The translations under genes and the position numbers were made by a program. A DNA stretch of 64,000 nt from Methanosarcinales archaeon (lineage in GTDB: Archaea; Halobacteriota; Methanosarcinia; Methanosarcinales; Methanoperedenaceae), in assembly GCA_905339155.1 (NCBI GenBank), contig CAJPFJ010000004.1, positions 1 to 64,000 on the forward strand. Reading direction: 5' to 3'. Positions 17,081 through 25,697 of the stretch are shown here, piece by piece. The notes beneath the pieces are model-generated. The model worked only from the letters and a program-made list of their open reading frames with translations, was not told the DNA's origin and made no database searches. Each line of letters starts with the position of its first letter. The stretch's first letter is position 1.

Positions 17081-18577
17081 ATGAGAAAAATGAATATCCT
17101 GGTAGTTACCGGAAAGCTTGCAGCCAATACAGTAAAAGCCTCTGTTAATCGTGGGGCTGAAGTTCTTGTTCTTGATATTGAGGTCGCGGCATTTACAACT
17201 CCAGCTTTGCTGAGGCGTTGTCTCCCTCCTAAAAAATACGACCTGATACTTATTCCCGGCCTGGCATCCGGTGATTTTCCAGGGCTTGAAAAAGAACTTG
17301 GCATCCCGGTAAGACTTGGACCAAAGCATGCAGTGGATCTTGGTTTTGTACTCTCATTTTCAGAAGGATTAGAATTTTCACCCTGGATACCGGCATGCGA
17401 GCTATTGATCGAGAAAAAGCGTTCCAATGCATTCCTGAGGATGAATGAACTGGAGCAACTTGCAGACTCACCTTTATCGTTAAGATCCGTCAAGATCGGG
17501 GGGAATTCCCGAATGAAGGTGATGGCTGAAATTGTGGATGCCGGTTCAATGAGTAAGAACGAACTTACCGATAAAATAATTTATTTTGTAGAACAAGGTG
17601 CGGATATTATTGATCTCGGGATTTCATTGGATACATCGATCGGGGAAGTCAGGACTGCTGTTGAAACTGCAAGATCCGTAACTGATGTCCCCCTGAGCAT
17701 CGATACGCTTGATCCTGAATCAATAAATGAGGCAGTTGATGCAGGAATAGATATTGTTTTGAGCCTTAATTCAAAAAATATCGATAAAGTAAAGGATAAA
17801 ATAATCAGGGATTCCACCGCTTCGGTAATAATTCCTGACCAACCCGGCGACATTGAAAGTCTTTTTGAAAACATAGGATCGGCCAGGACTTCCGGGATCA
17901 GGAATATCATCGCTGACCCGGTGCTTGAACCTGCAGGCCATGGTCTTACAGAGTCGATCAGCAGGTATTATGAATTCAGGAAACGCGACAGGATTACACC
18001 CTTATTCTTCGGTGCAGGGAATGTTACTGAACTTGTTGATGCAGATTCTATAGGGATCAATGCAATTCTTTCAAGCATTGCAATGGAGCTTGATGCGAAC
18101 ATCTTATTTACACCGGAATTCAGCCATAAGGCTCATGACAGTGTCAACGAATTAAAGACCGCTTCCATTATGATGATGCTTTCCAGGGACAGGAAAAGCG
18201 CGCCAAAGGACCTTGGAGTTAACATGCTAACCATTAAGGAAAAGCGCAGGCGGGAATTTGGTGTGATGCCGGAATCCTTTATAGAGGCAAAAGGAAGTGA
18301 AAAATGGCATCTTGACCCGGCCGGATGTTTTAAGATCGAGTTGACAGATGACAAGATCCGTAATGGTAAGATAATCCCTGGAAAAATAATAGTGCGAAAT
18401 ATTATTGATAAAGATATTCCAATAGCCGGATCGACCGCGAAGGATATATTGGATACTATTATCGAACGCGGACTTATTTCACGTCTTGACCATGCTGCTT
18501 ATCTGGGGAGAGAACTTATGAAAGCTGAAATTGCATTGAAATTCAAGAGGAGCTATTCCCAGGATGACAAATTTTGA
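17081..18577 (+). CDS. archaeal dihydropteroate synthase-like protein
   Basis: A 498-residue protein of the archaeal DHPS-related family. Residues 1-150 are an N-terminal domain (MNILVVTGKLAANTVKASVN, YDLILIPGLASGDF, GPKHAVDLGFVL) typical of the archaeal form. Residues 150-440 form a pterin-binding TIM barrel: VMAEIVDAGSM, FVEQGADIIDLGIS, VPLSIDTLDPESINEAVDAG, IIADPVLEPAGHGL and FFGAGNVTELVDADS. A C-terminal extension of about 100 residues follows. It is thought to act in tetrahydromethanopterin synthesis or another pterin reaction; the exact step is not established. An ATG at 17090 (MNILVV) is the likelier start. Its 3' end overlaps the radical SAM gene by 14 bases. Confidence 0.85.
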   Translation: MRKMNILVVTGKLAANTVKASVNRGAEVLVLDIEVAAFTTPALLRRCLPPKKYDLILIPGLASGDFPGLEKELGIPVRLGPKHAVDLGFVLSFSEGLEFSPWIPACELLIEKKRSNAFLRMNELEQLADSPLSLRSVKIGGNSRMKVMAEIVDAGSMSKNELTDKIIYFVEQGADIIDLGISLDTSIGEVRTAVETARSVTDVPLSIDTLDPESINEAVDAGIDIVLSLNSKNIDKVKDKIIRDSTASVIIPDQPGDIESLFENIGSARTSGIRNIIADPVLEPAGHGLTESISRYYEFRKRDRITPLFFGAGNVTELVDADSIGINAILSSIAMELDANILFTPEFSHKAHDSVNELKTASIMMMLSRDRKSAPKDLGVNMLTIKEKRRREFGVMPESFIEAKGSEKWHLDPAGCFKIELTDDKIRNGKIIPGKIIVRNIIDKDIPIAGSTAKDILDTIIERGLISRLDHAAYLGRELMKAEIALKFKRSYSQDDKF

Positions 18578-19706
18578 TATTATAAAAAAATTATCGTATG
18601 ACACTGAAATTACAGAAATTCTTGATCGCGTAGTGAATAACGGAACACGTGAAATATATGATAATATTAATGATGGTATCGATCCGCTTGATCTGGATGA
18701 TGGAAAAAAACTGCTTAAATGTTATGATCTGAATTTATTAGGAGCAGCCGCAGATGCTTTGCGAAAAAGAAGCTCCGGGGATCTTGTCACTTTTGTTATT
18801 GACCGCAACATAAATTATACAAATATCTGCATATCTAAATGCAAATTTTGTGCTTTTTACCGTGAAGCAGATGCAAAAGACGCCTATGTGCTAAGCATTG
18901 AGAAGATACTTGAAAAAGTTGACGAAGCCGTAAAGTTAGGGGCTACCCAGATTCTCATTCAGGGTGGATTGAATCCTGATATTCCCATTGAATATTATGA
19001 AGAAACGCTAAAAGAAGTCAAAAAAAAGTTCAATGTCCAGATGCACGCATTTTCCCCTCCTGAGATCTACCATATCTCAAAGTTATATGGAGCCAGCATA
19101 AAAGAAACAATATCGCGTCTGCACAAAGCAGGTCTTGATTCAATACCTGGGGGTGGAGCAGAGATCCTTGATGACAGGGTAAGGGAAGTTGTCTCGCCAA
19201 AAAAGATCGGGTGGAAGAAATGGAAGGAAGTAATGCTGGCGGCGCACTCACTGGGTATCCCGACCACTGCTACAATGGTCTTCGGGCATGAGGAAACCCC
19301 GGAAGAAAGGATAAAACATATAATCAGGGTACGCGATATGCAAAAACAATATCATGGTTTTACAGCATTCATACCATGGACTTTCCAATCTGAAAATACA
19401 GGATTGAATGGAACCTCAACCGGAATAGATTATCTGAAAATGGTGGCTATATCAAGAATTCTTCTTGATGGTCATATAAAGAACATCCAGGCTTCCTGGG
19501 TGACCCAGGGTATCGATGTTGCGCAAATTGCATTGGATTTTGGCGCAAATGACCTTGGCGGGACAATGATCGAAGAAAATGTCGTCCGTGCTGCAGGTGT
19601 GCCTTTTCACAGTAAGAGCATAGACGAATTTATCCATGCTGCCAGGAAATTGGGGCGTCCTGTAGCCAAAAGAGATACATTGTATAATATCATAGAACGA
19701 TATTAA
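18564..19706 (+). CDS. mqnC: cyclic dehypoxanthinyl futalosine synthase, MqnC-like radical SAM protein
   Basis: A 380-residue radical SAM enzyme. The cluster motif is CISKCKFCAFYR. Family-specific stretches are VIDRNINYTNIC, LIQGGLNPDIPIEYYE, HAFSPPEIYHIS, LDSIPGGGAEIL, SPKKIGWKKW, TTATMVFGHEETPEERI, GFTAFIPWTFQSENT, IQASWVTQGIDVAQIALDFGANDLGGTMIEENVVRAAG. These follow MqnC much more closely than CofH, its F420-pathway cousin, so a role in menaquinone synthesis by the futalosine route is likely. Methanoperedens uses menaquinone rather than methanophenazine (known for the genus). Other mqn genes are not in this window. The ATG at 18564 sits inside the end of the DHPS-like gene with a CCCAGG ribosome binding site, indicating coupled translation. 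Confidence 0.8.
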   Translation: MTNFDIIKKLSYDTEITEILDRVVNNGTREIYDNINDGIDPLDLDDGKKLLKCYDLNLLGAAADALRKRSSGDLVTFVIDRNINYTNICISKCKFCAFYREADAKDAYVLSIEKILEKVDEAVKLGATQILIQGGLNPDIPIEYYEETLKEVKKKFNVQMHAFSPPEIYHISKLYGASIKETISRLHKAGLDSIPGGGAEILDDRVREVVSPKKIGWKKWKEVMLAAHSLGIPTTATMVFGHEETPEERIKHIIRVRDMQKQYHGFTAFIPWTFQSENTGLNGTSTGIDYLKMVAISRILLDGHIKNIQASWVTQGIDVAQIALDFGANDLGGTMIEENVVRAAGVPFHSKSIDEFIHAARKLGRPVAKRDTLYNIIERY

Positions 19707-19767
19707 AACAATTTTTTTTATTTATGGCCAGAAAACTTTATTACTATGTCAAAACAACTCAAACTAT

Positions 19768-19830
19768 GAGGTTGGGGTTAGTGGCACGTAAACCTATCCT
19801 ATCCAATATTTGAATTTTTACCCCCACCTC
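19768..19830 (+). other. imperfect inverted repeat between mqnC and the ADP-ribosylglycohydrolase gene
   Basis: GAGGTTGGGG at 19768-19777 is complementary to CCCCCACCTC at 19821-19830, one mismatch short of perfect. The 43-base loop contains TTTTT just before the C-rich arm. A TATA-like CTTTATTAC lies about 25-30 bases upstream. It could be a bidirectional terminator for the two convergent genes or a diverged relative of the hairpins at 25.5-26.1 kb, whose loops also pair a T run with a CCCCCAC segment. Confidence 0.45.
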
Positions 19831-19863
19831 AAATATCTCAAAAAGCGTTATCTTAAAAATCGC

Positions 19864-20823
19864 TCAAGTTCTAATCAACCCCCGGGTTTTTCCATATATC
19901 ATAGTAGCGATATTCTCCACCAGATCCTTATTTTCAAGACCATTGATCCATTTTTTCGAAAAACGCTCAATGCCGTGAAGCGCTCCGCATAATGCCCCTG
20001 TTATGCAGCCAATAGAATCCGTATCGCCGCCGGCGTTCACAGATTCGATAATAGCCATTTCAGGATCATCAAAATACCTGGAAAAACAATAAAAAGCGCA
20101 AGGGACGGTATCGTACACGTAATACGATGTTCCAAGCCTATCAAAAACTATATCAGGCATTTCGTTTCGCGATTCGTAAGCTAGCTCAATCTTCTTTGCA
20201 AAGCCAATGTCATAATTTGATGCTCTTTCACAGGTTTGCCTGATGATTTCATGGCGATCAAAACCATCAAGCGAACATCGGACAGCTACCGCGACTGCCA
20301 CTGCGCCTGCGATCGCTCCTTTACTTTTATGAGTCGGGATAGAGGAAAGGACTGCATTAGATTCAACATTTTCCAGGCAATCATAAAAAAGTCCGATAGG
20401 GGCAACCCTCATTGCAGAACCGCAAGATGGTATATCACTCCCTGATTCTTTCCAGGAAATACCCGAATTCAATTTATCAATAGCAGAAGAACTTGAAGGA
20501 CCAAGAAATGGACTCCTTGAGGGATCATTTCGGACTTTTACTCCCCATTTCGCTATCCTGTAGGCAAAGTCCACAGCCTTAAAACCATTAAAGGCGATCA
20601 AAGATTGAGCAAGGACAAGCATTTGTTCAGTATCGTCAGTATATTGTCCTGCTCTCAGTTTGTCACCAGGGCTTCCTGTTGGCGCCCTCCCATAATCCTT
20701 TATATACCCCATTTTGAGAATTTCTTTTCTTCTTACTCCTTCATTTTGTTTGCCCAGAGCATCACCTATTGCAGCCCCAAGCATACAGCCAGTGTATTTG
20801 TTTTTTAATTTAATTAACCCCAT
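19864..20823 (-). CDS. ADP-ribosylglycohydrolase family protein (DraG-like)
   Basis: A 319-residue all-helical protein. It shows the DraG/ARH family signatures: GCMLGAAIGDALG at the N-terminus, YTDDTEQMLVLAQSL with metal-binding Thr-Asp-Asp near residue 62, and the C-terminal NAGGDTDSIGCITGALCGALHG with the second metal-binding Asp pair. The length matches ADP-ribosyl-hydrolases. It would remove ADP-ribose from arginine or other targets. In nitrogen-fixing prokaryotes DraG reactivates nitrogenase reductase, but no DraT partner is visible here, so the target is open. It is convergent with mqnC. The next gene on that side with a NAD link is the nicotinate phosphoribosyltransferase at 21342. Confidence 0.88.
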   Translation of the reverse strand: MGLIKLKNKYTGCMLGAAIGDALGKQNEGVRRKEILKMGYIKDYGRAPTGSPGDKLRAGQYTDDTEQMLVLAQSLIAFNGFKAVDFAYRIAKWGVKVRNDPSRSPFLGPSSSSAIDKLNSGISWKESGSDIPSCGSAMRVAPIGLFYDCLENVESNAVLSSIPTHKSKGAIAGAVAVAVAVRCSLDGFDRHEIIRQTCERASNYDIGFAKKIELAYESRNEMPDIVFDRLGTSYYVYDTVPCAFYCFSRYFDDPEMAIIESVNAGGDTDSIGCITGALCGALHGIERFSKKWINGLENKDLVENIATMIYGKTRGLIRT

Positions 20824-21010
20824 ATATTTATCTTTATGTTATTACAGCTAATAAAATATTTCGGTTTATTGTCAATTCCATCGTTCATATGGATTTTGTA
20901 TATCGTTTCTACTAAAACAATATCTGCTGATGATTATAACAATCATACTGTTGAAATAATTTTAGGAATAGTTATATACTATTAACGACAATTAGAATTG
21001 GTGGTGGAAT

Positions 21011-21313
21011 ATGGGGAAAGTTCCATTTGGGGATAAAAGACAGGAAGATATTCAAGAAGGTGGTGGCGTGAAATTCGCTTTATTTCTTACTACCGTGGTA
21101 TCATTATCTGTAGGAGTCATGTTCTTATTGACAATGATATTTTCCAGCAACGGGGGAATATCATATCTCCCTGATCATTCACGAATTGCAGATATAAACA
21201 GCTTTCATGAAGGTTGGATTGAAACTCTATTGTTCTTATTAATCGGAATGTATGGACTTTATACACTAAACACACGGTCTCAAGAACACCAGAAGAATAA
21301 AAAGGAGGATTAA
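21011..21313 (+). CDS. small unrecognised membrane protein
   Basis: A 100-residue protein with two hydrophobic helices (about residues 22-45 and 70-88), a charged N-terminus and a Lys/Glu-rich C-terminal tail. The loop between them contains a short polar stretch (PDHSRIADINSFHEGW). I do not recognise a family. ATG 21011 follows GGTGGTGG, and a TATA-like ATAGTTATATACTA lies near 20968-20981, so it is probably its own unit. It is convergent with the NAPRTase gene whose 3' end lies 28 bases away. Confidence 0.6.
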   Translation: MGKVPFGDKRQEDIQEGGGVKFALFLTTVVSLSVGVMFLLTMIFSSNGGISYLPDHSRIADINSFHEGWIETLLFLLIGMYGLYTLNTRSQEHQKNKKED

Positions 21314-21341
21314 ATGAATTGATATTGTATCTTTTTCTTAT

Positions 21342-22700
21342 TTATTCGTGCCTTATTTCTTCTCTTGTTATTTTCTCAACTATGTCAGCTCTAAGTTCAG
21401 TAAGTCCCCTGCTGAACTCAACTGGATATGCTGGCGCTGTGTCAAGTTTTTTGAAAATTTCTGGCAATTTTGAGAAATTCACGGCCGTATTTTGTCGGAT
21501 ATCAGATAATGATGGCCTGTCACATGCGATTTTTCCTTTCCTGACAACAGTTTCCAATAAGGGCACTCCCTCATCAACGAGCTCATTCTCAAGCGTTATG
21601 ATATCTTTCTTAAATTTTCCATTTTCCGTTATTCGCCATACTATTTTTTTCCCGGGAAGAGTTGTTTTTACGATCTCTTCCGAGAGTTTCATCTTGGGAA
21701 CATGCTTCCCGTCCTCAATAATATCTGAAAGTTTGTATATCCCATCAAGCGCAGGAGTGGGGCGGCCAGTAATAAGTTCAGTCCCTACACCGAACATATC
21801 GATACTTGCGCCATATTTGATGAGGTCATCAATTTTCCACTCATTCAGGTCCCCGCTTGCAACTATTTTTACATCTTCGAGGCCGCCATCATCCAGGATT
21901 TTTCGGACCTGCTTTGAAAGCCCGCACAGGTCCCCGCTATCAAGCCTTACACCAATAAGTTTCTCTCCTCTTTTTTCAAGCTCCTTTCCTACAATGACGG
22001 CTTTTTTTGCGCCTTCAATGGTATTATATGTATCAATTAGCAAAAAACATCGTTTGGGGAAGGCATCGGCATAGGCGCGGTAAGAGTCGATCTCATGGTC
22101 AAAACTTGTTACAAATGAATGCGCCATTGTTCCTGATATCGGGATACCAAGTTTTTTCCCGGCAAGTACATTGGATGTGGAAGCGCAGCCCCCGATATAC
22201 GTTGCGCGGGTTGCTTCAAGATGCCCATCCCCCTGGGCGCGGCGCAATCCGAATTCGGCTATCGCTCTTCCTTTTGCGGCATAGACAACGCGCGAGGCTT
22301 TACTGGCAATGAGTGTTGAAAAGTTAATTTTATTGAGCAGAAACGTTTCAACAAGCTGGGCTTCGATTATGGGAGCTGTTACTCTTATTATAGGTTCGAT
22401 CGGAAATGCGACGCTTCCTTCGGGCATTGCAAGGATGTCACCTGTGAATTTGAAATCCCGCAAGGTCTTGAGGAACTCTTTATCAAAATCCTGGGTCCTC
22501 AAATATTCTATATCATCATCATCAAAGCGCAGGTTTTCAATGTAATCGAGAAGAAAGGTTAATCCTGCTGTGATAAGATAGGAGCCTGAGGGAATTTTAC
22601 GCACAAAATAATCAAAAGTAGCTTCCGGGTTATGCCGGGATTTCCAGTATGCCTGCATCATTGTCAACTGGTACAGGTCAGTTCTCAGGGCTTCACTCAT
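21342..22700 (-). CDS. pncB: nicotinate phosphoribosyltransferase
   Basis: A 452-residue protein with the NAPRTase hallmarks: TDLYQLTMMQAYWK, FDYFVRKIPSGSYLITAGL, EGSVAFPIEPIIRV, then EFGLRRAQGDGHLEATRATYIGG split over residues 165-190, GTMAHSFVTSF and IDTYNTIEGAKKAV. The phosphate-binding part is GVRLDSGDL and IVASGDLNEWKI. It converts nicotinate and PRPP to nicotinate mononucleotide in NAD salvage. The length is usual for the archaeal type. It stands alone, with convergent and divergent neighbours, and the ATG at 22700 is preceded by a short AT-rich region. Confidence 0.92.
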   Translation of the reverse strand: MSEALRTDLYQLTMMQAYWKSRHNPEATFDYFVRKIPSGSYLITAGLTFLLDYIENLRFDDDDIEYLRTQDFDKEFLKTLRDFKFTGDILAMPEGSVAFPIEPIIRVTAPIIEAQLVETFLLNKINFSTLIASKASRVVYAAKGRAIAEFGLRRAQGDGHLEATRATYIGGCASTSNVLAGKKLGIPISGTMAHSFVTSFDHEIDSYRAYADAFPKRCFLLIDTYNTIEGAKKAVIVGKELEKRGEKLIGVRLDSGDLCGLSKQVRKILDDGGLEDVKIVASGDLNEWKIDDLIKYGASIDMFGVGTELITGRPTPALDGIYKLSDIIEDGKHVPKMKLSEEIVKTTLPGKKIVWRITENGKFKKDIITLENELVDEGVPLLETVVRKGKIACDRPSLSDIRQNTAVNFSKLPEIFKKLDTAPAYPVEFSRGLTELRADIVEKITREEIRHE

Positions 22701-22859
22701 AATCCAGGTTGGAGCGGTGATGAATTAAGAGTTTCTAATAGACAGGATTTTCAAAATTTAAAGCAGGCGAAATCTTTATACCATAGTAATTTAAGTTATA
22801 GTATGTAAGAAAAACTTACACATGAAATAAATAATAAAATATCCAAAGGTGACAAAAAT

Positions 22860-23624
22860 ATGAACAATAAAACGATCCTGGTCATTGCAGCAATCATTGT
22901 TGTCCTGGGAGCCGGTTATGCGGTGGCAAAACCCGGCGGTTTCTGGAATGGCATGATGGGCAACTATGGGACAGGTAATGGAATGATGAGCGGAAATGGA
23001 ATCGGCATGATGGGAAGCGGCGGAATGATGGACGGTTCCGGAACGGCCAATGGCATGATGGGAAGCGGCGGAATGATGACCGGTAGCGCTGGAGCCGGTT
23101 ATGGAAATCACTGCGGTGCAAATGCCACGAGCTATGGGGAAAATTCAACCCCCATAACCATTGATAAAGCAAAGATATCAGTAGAGCAATATCTCACAGC
23201 GACAGGTAACAATGACCTTAAGCTTGCCGAAGTATTGCAATTCGACAACCACTTCTATGCCGGGGTGAAAGAGAAGAGCACAGATAAATATGCATTTGAG
23301 CTTATAGTCAATAAATACTCAGGTGCAGTAGTTCCCGAAATGGGGCCGAACATGATGTGGAATACCAGATATGGGCACATGAACATAGGTGAAACAGAAA
23401 CGAAAGTGACAGAAGAACAGGCTCTGAAGAACGCACAGGAATATCTTGACAGGACTCTACCCGGAACGAAAGTGAAAGGCGCTGATGATTTCTATGGTTA
23501 TTATACGATGGAAGTAACAAAAGACGGGAATATTTATGGTATGCTCAGCGTTAACAGCAACACAGGCGCTGTATGGTACCACAATTGGCATGGTACATTT
23601 GAAAAAGTGCTGGAAGTAGAATGA
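22860..23624 (+). CDS. secreted Met/Gly-rich protein with PepSY-like domains
   Basis: A 254-residue secreted protein. After a signal peptide (residues 4-24) comes a Met/Gly-rich region, about residues 30-80, with repeated GMMGSGGMM and NGMM units, and a cysteine in GNHCGAN. Two PepSY-like halves follow: residues 98-165 (ISVEQYLTATGNNDLKLAEV, FYAGVKEK, NKYSGAV) and 175-250 (VTEEQALKNAQEYLDRTLPG, NSNTGAVWYHNWHG). Met-rich stretches can bind Cu(I) or Ag(I) (known for other proteins); here this is inference. The gene has ribosome binding site AGGTG, and sits upstream of an ArsR regulator and a thioredoxin-like gene, a plausible metal or redox stress group. Confidence 0.7.
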   Translation: MNNKTILVIAAIIVVLGAGYAVAKPGGFWNGMMGNYGTGNGMMSGNGIGMMGSGGMMDGSGTANGMMGSGGMMTGSAGAGYGNHCGANATSYGENSTPITIDKAKISVEQYLTATGNNDLKLAEVLQFDNHFYAGVKEKSTDKYAFELIVNKYSGAVVPEMGPNMMWNTRYGHMNIGETETKVTEEQALKNAQEYLDRTLPGTKVKGADDFYGYYTMEVTKDGNIYGMLSVNSNTGAVWYHNWHGTFEKVLEVE

Positions 23625-23707
23625 TCTTCCAGTTATATTTATTTTGAAAAGCAATATTTTCCTTTATTTTAAATATCTTAAGATTCTTTTAGTTAATCGG
23701 TGAAAAG

Positions 23708-24001
23708 GTGGATAAGAAATCCCTTGTGGAAATGCTAAATGCCCTTGGCAACGAGCATAGCTTAAAGATCCTGGCAACCCTTGCCGAATGTGAATGTTAT
23801 GTATCTGAGCTTGCCAAGGAAGTGGGGATTTCACGCCCGCTCCTGTACCTTCACCTTAAGAAACTTGAAAATGCCGGTCTTGTGGAAAGTGAGATAAGGC
23901 ATTTTGAAGAGCCGCCATATACAAAGAAATATTATAAAGCAAAGAATTTTGAATTAGTACTGTCATTGAGTATGATCAAGGAAATTTTAAAATCGGAGTA
24001 A
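23708..24001 (+). CDS. ArsR-type winged-helix transcriptional regulator
   Basis: A 97-residue HTH protein: ALGNEHSLKILATLAECECYVSELAKEVGISRPLLYLHLKKLENAGLVESEI followed by a wing with EEPPYTKKYYKAKNFEL. The pattern is that of archaeal ArsR regulators. The two cysteines in ECECYV are in the position of the alpha-3 metal-binding motif of ArsR/SmtB sensors and could sense metal or redox state. The start is GTG at 23708 (GTGGATAAG). Five bases later begins a 59-residue membrane protein and then the two-domain thioredoxin, so the three are one operon and likely autoregulated. Confidence 0.8.
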   Translation: MDKKSLVEMLNALGNEHSLKILATLAECECYVSELAKEVGISRPLLYLHLKKLENAGLVESEIRHFEEPPYTKKYYKAKNFELVLSLSMIKEILKSE

Positions 24002-24005
24002 AATT

Positions 24006-24185
24006 ATGACAATGATGGATGAAATGTTCGGTACAACATCGCAATGGCCTATTTATACCCTGATAATCGTGGTCATTGTTTTGGGCCTCATATCGATCTA
24101 TTTGACATATATGATGCTAATGGAGCTTAAGGAATCAAAAAAATCACTTGAGAGGGTAGAAAAACTCTTAAAATCTGTGGAGTAA
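24006..24185 (+). CDS. 59-residue single-helix membrane protein in the ArsR/thioredoxin operon
   Basis: A short gene with ATG 24006 and TAA 24183-24185. It has one strong membrane helix (YTLIIVVIVLGLISIYLTYM) after a short N-terminus and then a charged amphipathic tail (KESKKSLERVEKLLKSVE) that could form a coiled coil. It begins four bases after the ArsR stop and ends four bases before the thioredoxin-like gene, in the same direction, which is strong contextual support. The family is not recognised; it may anchor the oxidoreductase at the membrane. Confidence 0.7.
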   Translation: MTMMDEMFGTTSQWPIYTLIIVVIVLGLISIYLTYMMLMELKESKKSLERVEKLLKSVE

Positions 24186-24189
24186 TCTT

Positions 24190-24852
24190 ATGGTCCTCCA
24201 GGAGAGCGATAAGGAAGCTATCCAAAAAAGATTTGTAGAACTTGCAGATGATGTGGAACTTATTGTTTTTTCACAGGAGCTTGAGTGCCAGTTCTGCAAG
24301 GAAACAAGAGAGATGGTGCTTGATTTGGGGACATTATCAAAAAAAATAAAAGTGAAAATATTTGACTTTGTCAAGGATTCGGATGAAGTCCTTAAATATA
24401 ATATTAAAAAAATCCCCGCCATAGCAATAGCTGGAAAAATAGACTATGGAATCAGGTATTATGGCTTACCTGAGGGATACGAACTTCCGGTCATGATCGA
24501 TACGATAATTGATGTTTCAAAGGGAAAAACAAAATTATCCGATGCAATAAAGACCCAGCTTTCGGAAATAAAAAAATCCGTTCATTTACAGGTATTCGTT
24601 TCGCCAACCTGCCCATATTGCCCAAAAGCCGCAAAGACCGCTCACCAGTTTGCAATTGAAAATGAAAATATTCGTTCCGATGTAATAGAAATGGCGGAGT
24701 TCCCTTATCTGGTTCAGAGGTACAGCGTTATGAGCGTTCCCCACATTGTGATCAACAATGATTCTTCATTTGTAGGCGCGTATTCCCCTGAGATATTCAT
24801 TGACCAGATAGCATTGGCTCTACGCTCTGCCTACAATCCGATGTACTCTTAA
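24190..24852 (+). CDS. glutaredoxin-like protein disulfide oxidoreductase (two thioredoxin folds)
   Basis: A 220-residue protein with two thioredoxin-fold units. The first has a CQFC motif (LECQFCKETREMV, near residue 32) and the cis-proline KKIPAIAI; the second has CPYC (SPTCPYCPKAAKTA, near residue 140) and cis-proline SVPHIVI. This is the plan of archaeal PDO proteins that form or exchange disulfides and accept electrons from thioredoxin reductase-like enzymes. Four bases separate it from the small membrane protein upstream. Its 3' end overlaps the convergent methyltransferase gene by four bases. Confidence 0.88.
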   Translation: MVLQESDKEAIQKRFVELADDVELIVFSQELECQFCKETREMVLDLGTLSKKIKVKIFDFVKDSDEVLKYNIKKIPAIAIAGKIDYGIRYYGLPEGYELPVMIDTIIDVSKGKTKLSDAIKTQLSEIKKSVHLQVFVSPTCPYCPKAAKTAHQFAIENENIRSDVIEMAEFPYLVQRYSVMSVPHIVINNDSSFVGAYSPEIFIDQIALALRSAYNPMYS

Positions 24853-25478
24853 CTTTCCTTTTTTGCCAGAATGAGAAATTCATCTGCAAATAAGTTTTTC
24901 CAGGCTTTTGCAAGATGATACCATAAGAAATTTAATTTTTCCTTATAAAAATACACGCTGGGAGTGACATCAAGCCAAACAATATGGAATCCTGCATCAA
25001 TAGCCAGATTTCTTGCGGATATAAGATTGAAGAACCGCAAATGGTTCATGTCAAAGACAGTCCCATCCGTATATTCGAATTTGCCCAAAAAGATAGTCAT
25101 CCTCGAATGCCAGTTCACGATATTGGGGACTGAATATATTAATGACCCATTTTCAGAAAGATACTTTTTGAGATCCATCAATACCTTTTTTGGATTTATC
25201 ATATGTTCCAGGACATTTACAAGAATAATGTGATCAAAATACCCATCTTCATAAGGTAATTCGGAATTTTCTATATCAATATTCAGTATCTCAATGCATT
25301 TGCCCTTTGCAAAGGAAGAGCTGATGGGATCTTTATCGGCACAATAAACCTTGCAGTGCTTCCATGTGGTTAATAAATTAGATAACTTTCCTGAACCGCA
25401 CCCGATCTCCAATACCCTGGAGCCATGGGAAACCTGGTCGAATATCCTGCATTGTGATGTAAATTTATCAATATACAT
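24849..25478 (-). CDS. class I SAM-dependent methyltransferase
   Basis: A 209-residue methyltransferase type 11 protein. Motif I is VLEIGCGSGKLSNLL, motif II region YCADKDP, post-II IENSELPYEDGYFDHIILVNVLEHM with the acidic turn and YFDHI. C-terminal LKKYLSENGSLIYSVPNIVNWHSR and FEYTDGTVFDMNHLRFF are typical of methyltransferases acting on lipid-linked or polysaccharide substrates. The substrate is unknown. Upstream (25479-26173) is the sRNA repeat region. A TATA-like sequence near 25509-25515 may drive it. Confidence 0.85.
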   Translation of the reverse strand: MYIDKFTSQCRIFDQVSHGSRVLEIGCGSGKLSNLLTTWKHCKVYCADKDPISSSFAKGKCIEILNIDIENSELPYEDGYFDHIILVNVLEHMINPKKVLMDLKKYLSENGSLIYSVPNIVNWHSRMTIFLGKFEYTDGTVFDMNHLRFFNLISARNLAIDAGFHIVWLDVTPSVYFYKEKLNFLWYHLAKAWKNLFADEFLILAKKES

Positions 25479-25532
25479 AATTCTATATTCTCTTATTATT
25501 ATTGGTTGCTTATATGGTTATTGAAAAACAGA

Positions 25533-25590
25533 AACGGGCGATCAGAGGTATGGGGGTTGGTAGGGTTTTAAAAAAATCCGACCGCTCGTT
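25533..25590 (-). ncRNA. predicted small hairpin RNA, family copy 1
   Basis: On the minus strand AACGAGCGGTCGG (25590-25578) pairs with CTGATCGCCCGTT (25545-25533), 12 of 13 positions with two G.U pairs and one A-C mismatch. The loop starts ATTTTTTT and continues AACCCTACCAACCCCCAT. A TATA-like GGTTATATATG lies about 27 bases before the stem. The pairs that are G.U on this strand are mismatches on the other strand, so transcription is probably minus. The unit repeats at 25698 (165 bases away). Confidence 0.6.
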
Positions 25591-25697
25591 ATACATAATA
25601 ATGATACGTATCATATATAACCCTTTCCATCCAAAAAAATTATAATGATTATAACTTATTTCACTCAATATTTTGGGAGAAAATACATAAAAGCATC

